Below, one piece after another: positions 37,201 to 46,200 of a DNA stretch of 64,000 nucleotides; within the stretch, counting starts at the first letter, position 1, and every line of letters starts with the position of its first letter. Made by a program: the position numbers and the translations under genes. Origin of the DNA: Strongylocentrotus droebachiensis. Taxonomy: Eukaryota > Echinodermata > Echinoidea > Camarodonta > Strongylocentrotidae. The DNA lies in assembly GCA_035222895.1 (NCBI GenBank), contig JAVYIG010007461.1:37757-101756 (forward strand), written 5' to 3'. The notes under the pieces were generated by a model. That model was not told the origin of the DNA, searched no databases, and worked only from the letters and a program-made list of their open reading frames with translations.

Positions 37201-40200
37201 AGACCGCGATCAGACCGAACAAAACAGGGCATATATTACCCCCCCCCCCCCTCCTCCCCTGGCAAAACAAAATCAGTCGGTTTGAAGTCGGTGTCGTTAG
37301 TAAGAATATGAAGTATATTTCATTCACATCAGCATCGCCTAACCACTCTACACTGAATAAAAACTGGCTGATTATTAATCAATTCGGAGGAATTTGTGTT
37401 CGTGTTCGGTCTGGTGTCAGTCTCGTTGGTGTGCATTAAATCCCCACTGTACTAAGTATAGCTACTTGCGCCCTCTATATAGCAAACAATGCCTAATCGG
37501 TGACTATTGGTCCCCATGGTCCCCTTTTTGTTATGTTTATAATTGACAGCTGATTTGATGAGATAACCACCTGTCAGTGACCATGCAGGGAGGTATATTC
37601 CCTTCTGGTCAAACTAGTGCAGTGGGGCTTTAAGCATGAATCCCTTTCCTTACATGCACGGTAGAATGCCCCCGTCTGGATTAAAAAGCCATTACAATAT
37701 TGAGAGCGACTACCGTTTAACGCCGAAAACAGGCCTCACCAACGCACGGTGCTTGCAACATTTTAATGAAATAAAACACCATGCTAATCCCGAACGACAA
37801 ACACTTAGTCTGATACTGTATTCTCTAAGCGTTACAATGTCACGTGTCAAATTTTATTAGACCAATTGACCTTTAACAAAATCGGTTATATTGCTGGTGG
37901 AGTAATAATGGGCCATTTGTTGAAGTAGGCCTATATATTTTTACTCGCAGATGAGCTAGTCATCCTCATATAGAGTTTGTATGATCAGGGAGGTGAAAGA
38001 ACAGGAGGCGAAACTCTTGTAATTTATTCAAACGCATTCTTGAGTTCTAAAGCGTAACAATGGGATGTGTAACATTCCACTTGGCTTTGAAGTTCCATGC
38101 TCCGAACCGCGCTTCCACTGCGGGGAATTTCGGAAGCCAGGCACCAGTTTTACATTTATTACAAAATATTAAATTACCGGCAAAATTACAGTGTAAATTA
38201 AAAACTTTATATGGGAATTTTATTGGGAATAGTGCATCAAACAAATTTTCAAATTTAGAACTCCGTCCTGCCTTTAAATTGTGTGCCAGAGTTGGTAAAA
38301 GAAAAATTACATCCTGTCAAAAACTCAATATTTTAGGATGATGCGCTAATTTGTGCATGCTTTAATGTCCCGTTATTTGATCCATGATTTACAATCTTCA
38401 ATAACATTAAGTTTGCTAATGCGTGTTTTCGCGTGTTTTTTGTATTTTTCAAGTTTAAAAAAGAATGAAATTACACAAGTTTGTGTTCGCTTGTTCTACT
38501 CTTTACACATTCAACAATGGATGAGAAATCATTGGAAGGGACAGCGAACAGTTGCTGTGATACCATTTTCTGATGTAGGAATTCTAAATCCTAAAATTTC
38601 ATGCGCTCTTTTGTCTCACCACCTGGTCAACAGCTGCAGATTAGCGCATAACTTTCCGGCGGCTTGGAGCATGGGGTCAAAGGAGAACGGCTTGATTCAA
38701 GTCCTTCTCTATCACGTCCCTGGTATGATAAAGGCATCAAACATTGTAAGATGAATAATAAGATTGTGACCACTTTTCAATGGTTAGTAATTTATCGCTA
38801 AATTAGAAATCAAGAGATTTATATGCAATATTCATCTTACTAAGCTCACATCAGAGAAGCAAAGAATACCGGGTAAAGTTATAAATGGATGTAAATTCAT
38901 CATAGATGTAGGGTATAATTTCTGGTACTTTTAATCAATGCCATTTTAGTTTCCAGATCATCTTTCACTAATTGGAAAAGTTGAACCTGCAAGTAAACTC
39001 AGCCTTAAGATCATCTTGTTACCGGTATTTCCAAGTTTTTCTTTAATTATATTCCAAGTCTTTTTAAAGTTCCCATTAGATTATGGACATTTTCGTTCAC
39101 AATTTTTTTTTAGAGTAATTTTCAACAATCTATTTTTAGATCAATGAACTTATTCATCTTTTCAAATTTTCGTCCGTTAATAGGAAGTCTTCCGCTATAG
39201 AGAATAAGTCGCACGTTTTTACAATATGACAGATTCTCACTACAAATTGAGGCAAACTAAACATATGCACGTATCTTTACACACGAGGTTGAAATTAACC
39301 AAACTGAACACGTATCGCTTATCTCCCCAAGAGCCGCCTGCATTGCCGTTTAAGTAGATTTATCACCGACCATTTTAATCTGCTTGAGTGCAACAAAATT
39401 ATAAGAAGCGGAGCATCCGTCTCCTTCAAATAATTTATTTTGTTCAATCAACAGATCATGAGAATATGGGAGAGGATAGTGAGGGCGTACAACTTTCGGC
39501 GCAATCAATACAAAAATGTGGATAGATTCCTGATAGAATCCTTATAACTAATTAGAAGAGACACCACGGTGAATACACGTTTGAAATATAGGACAAGGCT
39601 TCAGTTTATTATGGAGGCGTAAATGTCATCGGTGTGTGCAAGAGCTGGGACAGTGAGTGCATACATGCACATGACTGTAGAAACCCACGGAGGACATTTT
39701 CCAATTCAATCAATTTTCGGAGGTTTCTCTCATGCCCTTTCTAATAACAGGGTACAGAGATATAGGTGTTTAACCCAATGGGTATCATGTCATGGTTAAA
39801 CATCAGTTTTGTAGAGACATACATCAAGAATGGTATACATACATGTACATGTATTTCACAAATATTATCTAAACCAACCAATTTTGTGTGTGGTTAGATG
39901 ACGTTTGGGTTAACGTAATTTATATTTCGTAGATGCTATCCGTCTTGTGACAATCTCGTCGAGATGAGCACATTCCTCATTATCCTTGTCAGAATGTCAA
40001 GAATATTAGATGTTATGAAAAAGGGTTCGGCATCAGAATAATAAAAGGAAACAAATCCTTTCCGAAACATTAAGCGATTGTCAGACACGAGCCTGTAATA
40101 TTTCATTAAAGGATTGTATTTAAATGGTTTTCTGTCAACGATCCAGCCTCGCAAATGTCTAAACTCTCCCTTCCTTCCAACAGCTCCTTGTTTGGACCTT

Positions 40201-43200
40201 GGTTCATATTGATTATAGTTTGATTTTGATGAAGCTTACTGCGAGAGCTCTAATTTTCAACACGAACAAATCTTGATTGCTACGATTTTTCATTTCATAT
40301 TAATTTTATTTCATTTCCAGGAACATTGAGGAGCATAACAAAAACAAAATGTACAAGAAAACGAAGTACAATAATAAATATAATAAAATGAAAACGTAAA
40401 TCAACTAATGCCTTGTGATTACCAAAAAAAAGTTTATGTAGAAGGCTCTCCTCATTAGTTGACAGTATTATACATAAAAATATACATAAACATACATAAT
40501 TACATGAGATTTATGTATAATTCAATACCAAGAAGATGCGAAAGACAAAATCATGAGATCATAAATACAAAACAAGTATATGTTGTTCAGGTCTTAAGGA
40601 TGAACCGATTTAAAACACCTGGTAATAATCAATTTAGATTAATTCTCGCAAACGCTTTTTTGGTGAACCATATAAACAGATTATCGACGTAAATCAATGA
40701 AGTTTAATAAATACAATACAATGTATATAAATGGATCTTCTGAAAATATAGAATCTCCCATATGTTACTGTAACCTCGATGGAATGAGAGAGAGATAAGA
40801 TGAAGGTGTGTGGATGGACTCTACAACTCTCTATGGTGTCTGTGAAGATGACACCTACTCGGCACCTCTCTGAAATTGACAAGTCACTCCATTTCTCTCG
40901 TTACCAATGATAGGAGGCGCTCGTCTCATATGATGCGCGAACCTCATAAATTCCCGACAGAGGTTTATTTGTGCCGTGGGCTTTATTTTTGTGTGCATAT
41001 TTGCATTACGTCTTGAAAAATGAAGGTTCAAATTTGCACGCCAACATGACAAAACGTAATCTCTTACATGCCTAAAATGAGGTACTAGTTTCAACCTTAA
41101 TAGTCACTAATCACCCTGAAAGGGGTGCAATGTTAGACCCCAAAAGATACGACTGGGCACCTTTGAGGGATTAAAGATACAGCCCAAAACATGTAAAAGA
41201 TTCAGCTCATCTGGTCTAGAATTTGGGTGTCAATTTTAGCTCATCCCCCGAAAATTTGAATTACTGATAAAATGAAACGGATAGCAATTTGAACCTCCAT
41301 TTATATCTCCGATACATAATTAAATTTTGCTTAGTCAGCGAGTATTCATTATTTTAAAGATTTGTTGGGGAAGGGGGGTCATAATTGAAAAGCTGAAATA
41401 TAAAACTTAGTTACATCGATTATAATCTTCTTTTTCTTTCTCCAACTCTTTTTTTTTTATTTCACAGGTGTATGTTACGGAGAGTTCGGCGTTCGCGTCC
41501 CCAAGACAACAGGCTCCGCCTACATGTACAGTTACGTCACAGTGGGCGAGTTCACAGCGTTTATTATTGGCTGGAATCTGATTCTGGAGTATCTGATTGG
41601 TACAGCGGCCGGCGCAAGCGCACTGAGTAGCTGCTTTGATTCCCTCTTTGGGAACAAAATTAGTATTTTCATGAAAGACAATGTCGGCGAATTCGGTATA
41701 CATGGTAAGAAATATGAAAGTCATATTCTTCATTGTGAATGATGAATCATGATTATGATAATGATGTCATCAGTGTGTTCGAAATTGAAGAATATATTTA
41801 GATAAGATAACTAGAAAGATAATTGACACTACAAAACCCAAGAATGGTAGGCCTATTCAACTTGCTCGATTGAAATGGATTAATTCAATTTTCTTTTAAG
41901 ATTAATCGGTAGGGCTTAAAGGTGAAATTCAAAGAAAATCACAAATATGTCAACTAATGTATCACTAGAAACTGGTAAGCTAACAGATGGCCATCGTACA
42001 AGTTTTAGGTCAACTACATATCGGGTGATTTATAACAAATACAAATACAACCACCTCCATAGCAGCTGGGATATACGAGAGATTCGCCGGAAAATAACGA
42101 TGTTTTAATGACGTCACTGTATGGACTAATACTGCCCAAGCAGACGACATCACATAAAGAATGAACATAATTGCTAAGCTATTATTTGTCAAATTATAAT
42201 GAGTTTAGCGTATATAAAATGTAATGGCATGTCAAACTATTCAAAAGGGGATATGACCCGATTCTGATAACTAAATTCTTTTGCTTGTAAATACACAGGA
42301 TAGGGGTTAATTAACAATCAAAGAAACCAGACTTTCAAATTGAAAACCCCCCGGAATGATATTAAGGACGACATTTGTTCCCTCTTGAAACGCCGAACAT
42401 ACCGCGGTGTGTGCAGCTGAATATACAATGGCGTCTTATTTTGTTTACAAGCGACAGATTCCTTTATTTTTGTATCGCTGCATTTGTCATCAAAATAAAA
42501 CCATGCGCGGGGTTTAGAGTGAGGCAATAGATTATACATGTAGCCTGACGGTAGTGAAGTAAGAGAAAGAACTCAAGAGAAGATGAAAACACAGGCACTG
42601 AAAATCGTCTGCTTGTGTAAATCATGTCCATACTGTGATCTCACACATATCAGCAGCGTTCGGAGAGCGTTTTGTAATTTATAATAATCATTACTTCGAA
42701 TGTTTCCAAGCATTGAGTTTTGATAACCTTGTTGAATCAAAATTTCAACTTTGCAATAATGAAAATAAAGTTAGTTTTTAAAATCAATGAATATCTACTT
42801 TAAACCATTATTTCATAACCGAATTAGTGGAGAAGATACCTGGAGGCTTTATACAATAAAATGTATTAATTCAATCGACTGTAACAATCACCATTTGTTA
42901 TTTTGAGCGCATGGTTATTATGGAGGCATTACAGATGAAACCGTGATAAACTAAAATCACAATTCTTATTAATCTTCGGGTAAACTCAAAGACCTACGCG
43001 TCTTACTCATGTTTTAATCGGTCAAAACATTACGTCATCCTCCTCTAGAACCACTTCCCCAAAATAATAATGTATTTTTTCCAACCATACTTCTTTCTCC
43101 CAACAGCGAAGGGATCCCCTGACCTCGTCGCCCTAGTCATCGCCGTCATCATGACCCTGGTCGTAGCCGCTGGGGTCAAGAAATCAGTCGTCTTCAACAA

Positions 43201-46200
43201 CGCCCTCAACGTGATCAATATGGCAGTATGGGTATTCATTCTGGTAGCTGGGTTCTTCTTTATCAATGGAGAATACTGGACGGAGGACGGATTTCTGCCT
43301 TTCGGCTTTTCTGGGGTAGGTATAGGGGTAGATAAAGGGAGGTCGAAAGAAAAGGAGACAATAGCAGATGTGTGGAAAGAGTTGGAGGAAAGATGAAGGG
43401 TTGGAAGAGAGATGAGATTGGAGTATAACGAGAAATATTCTGAAAGAGATTGGAAAAATTTCATTAATAAACGAGGAATAACATTTTTTGTTGCTTATTA
43501 CATCTGCTTTATGAATGAGTATTATTGAGTTGATGACATGGTGTAACAAGCCTGTCACAAAAGAGAAAAACTAAATCTGCATGAGGTAATATTAATAAGG
43601 GGGTAAAAAGTAGAATAAAGGTTGAAAACATGAAGCACTAGATCATGTTTGGGGATCCACCATAATTCTCCAACAATGATTGCTCCGAGCTTTATTTCGT
43701 CGAAGGCGCAGGGTTACGGTTATTACTGCAATTGGGATTTAGGTAAAGTAGGCCTACTATGGTTGTGGGGTAGGTTAAGCGTTTGGAAGGCCTACAGCAT
43801 TCAAATTTTGAATTTCGTGTAAGAAATTCATCGCTGCGAAATTGCTGCCGTACAACCTCAATTTCCTTTCTCATTAATGAGTTATATGTAATATTGTACA
43901 TCCATCATATTTTTAAACAGGTAATGACTGGAGCTGCCACCTGTTTCTACGCTTTTATTGGTTTCGATATCATAGCAACGACTGGTGAAGAGTCTAGGAA
44001 TCCAAGCCGTTCCATACCTCTAGCTATCATGCTTTCTCTTCTCATTTGTCTTGTTGGTAAGTTCTTATTTTTAATAATAATAATAATATTTAATTTGTAT
44101 AAAGCGCTTGTTACAAATGTCTCTAAGCGCTTCACAAATATAATGTCATTTAGGAGCAATGATGACAAACATTCAGAACATGCTTAGGGTCGTTGATCTT
44201 AGGGAGGGAGGGGGTAAGAAGATAAAAACCACCCTTTAAAAACAATTCTCGTCAACATTTAAATATTTTGTCGGGAGTCTCTGCGAGAAACTCCCTTTAT
44301 TAATGACGAATTTTGTTGTTGCGTGTGTGTTTGTCAGAAAAATATTTTGTAACCTCGGTCAGGAACTGCAAATCTAAAGGCAAATTCTTCTTAGCAATTT
44401 TTTCTCATAAACCTCTGTTTAAAATAGTCAAGCGCCCCCCTCCCCCCTCCCCCTCCCCAGAAATGCTAGTAATTAAGATATATTTCAGGATATAGTGTAT
44501 GTCTGTTGCAGCCATGGATGATAAAGTTGTGCTCGTATGTAACAGACATGTACAATTGCATAATAAAACACTTCAAAAGTTCAAATGTTCAAATGATTTT
44601 TTTTCTCATGCAAAACATAATACAATGAATAATTATATTACAGACAAATATGCAATAAAACGACAAATATAATAGAAATAGCACGAGAAAAGAGTGGCTG
44701 AGATATTACAGATCTGATAATATTCTTGTTTTAATCAACATATAGGATACGTGAGCGTCAGCTTCGTATTGACCCTTGGCGTTCCATACTACGACATCAG
44801 CTCGGAGTCACCTCTGATGGACATGTTCGTACAAAACAATGCTGAGCCGGGCAAGTACGTGGTCGCGATCGGCTCCATCGCCGGGCTCACCGTCAGTCTC
44901 CTAGGGTCACTCTTCCCAATGCCAAGGGTCATCTATGCCATGGCTACCGATGGACTGCTGTTCAGGTGAGACATACGTACTAAGAATCAACTTGATTAGG
45001 ACCAGGGGGGGGGGGGGAATACTTAAAAATTTCGGGGGTTACTTTTCATATTTGCTTGCATGAAAAAGAAAAAAAAAATTGTTTTGCATTGAACTCTGTG
45101 CAATTTTGGGGGACTTTTTATGACTTTTGGGGGCTCTTTTTGGCATTTCGGGGGCTATGTCGCCTCGAGCCCCCGTGTATTTTTTCCCTGATTAAGACCA
45201 TAGTGCTGCATCTTGCTACACAGGCATACAAGATGTAAATGTGTGTTGTTGTTTTTTGGGGAGGAGGGGTGCAGCATTTAATACAGGATTTGTTTGAGAT
45301 AACGCTATTCGGGCAATCCCCCCATATTTGGACAGCGATGTTGTCTGTTTCTATTGTTTTATTTCATGTGTAGTGTACTTTAACGAAATCACTAGAAATT
45401 ATTGTCAAAACTCTGCTCACTAAGTTTCGCTCGCTCGCATTATTCAAAACTTTGAAAATTGATATTTGGACAAGAGGCCTTCTTAGCCTCTTTGCGAAAG
45501 TGTGCCAGTACGCCAATGCCTTAAAACCGGAAAACTTTTTATAAATAATTATACTTTCTGTTATAATTCGTTCAGGTTTCTGGGAAACATCAATGTCGTG
45601 ACCAACACACCAGCGGTAGCGACAATCATCGCCGGTTTCCTAGCGGGCATCATGGCTCTCTTAGTAACCTTGGGTGACCTGATTGAGATGATGTCGATTG
45701 GAACACTCCTGGCCTACACCCTCGTCTCCATGTGCGTCCTCATCCTCCGCTATCAGCCTCACGTCGAACTCCAAGTCTCCATCAACACCGGGCTCGCTTA
45801 CGACACTCTCGACAACGAAGACGACGATGAGATCAGCGCACCACCAGCTAATGAGTCAACGATGTCCACGGCGGACCCGACTACGCAGGGGTCGACGCTC
45901 CAGGAAGCGGGACCGGAGCAGTTGCTACCAAAACTGGACGCACAGGGGACACCGATCCATAGCTCCAAGCCGAAATACGGAGCCGTCGGCGAAGAAACCG
46001 ACGACGAGTTCCGGACGTACAGCCAATGGAACTTCTACCTCTCACGCGCGAAGCAGATGACATACTGCTACGCTGATATCGTCCGCGTTAAGCTCGGGCT
46101 TCCAGAGACGACGGCCTTGCCGACAGCGGCTACAGGCCGTAGCGTGACGTTATCGACGCTATTCATGTTCATCGTTCTGTTCTTAATGTGTACCCTCATC

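Noticed and set aside
38060-38754. Two plus-strand frames of 93 and 133 codons
   Set aside because: AT-rich composition with overlapping open frames on the other strand and no family resemblance.
45698-46063. Frames of 120 and 60 codons overlapping CAT exon 6
   Set aside because: Shadows of the CAT reading frame in a GC-rich exon.
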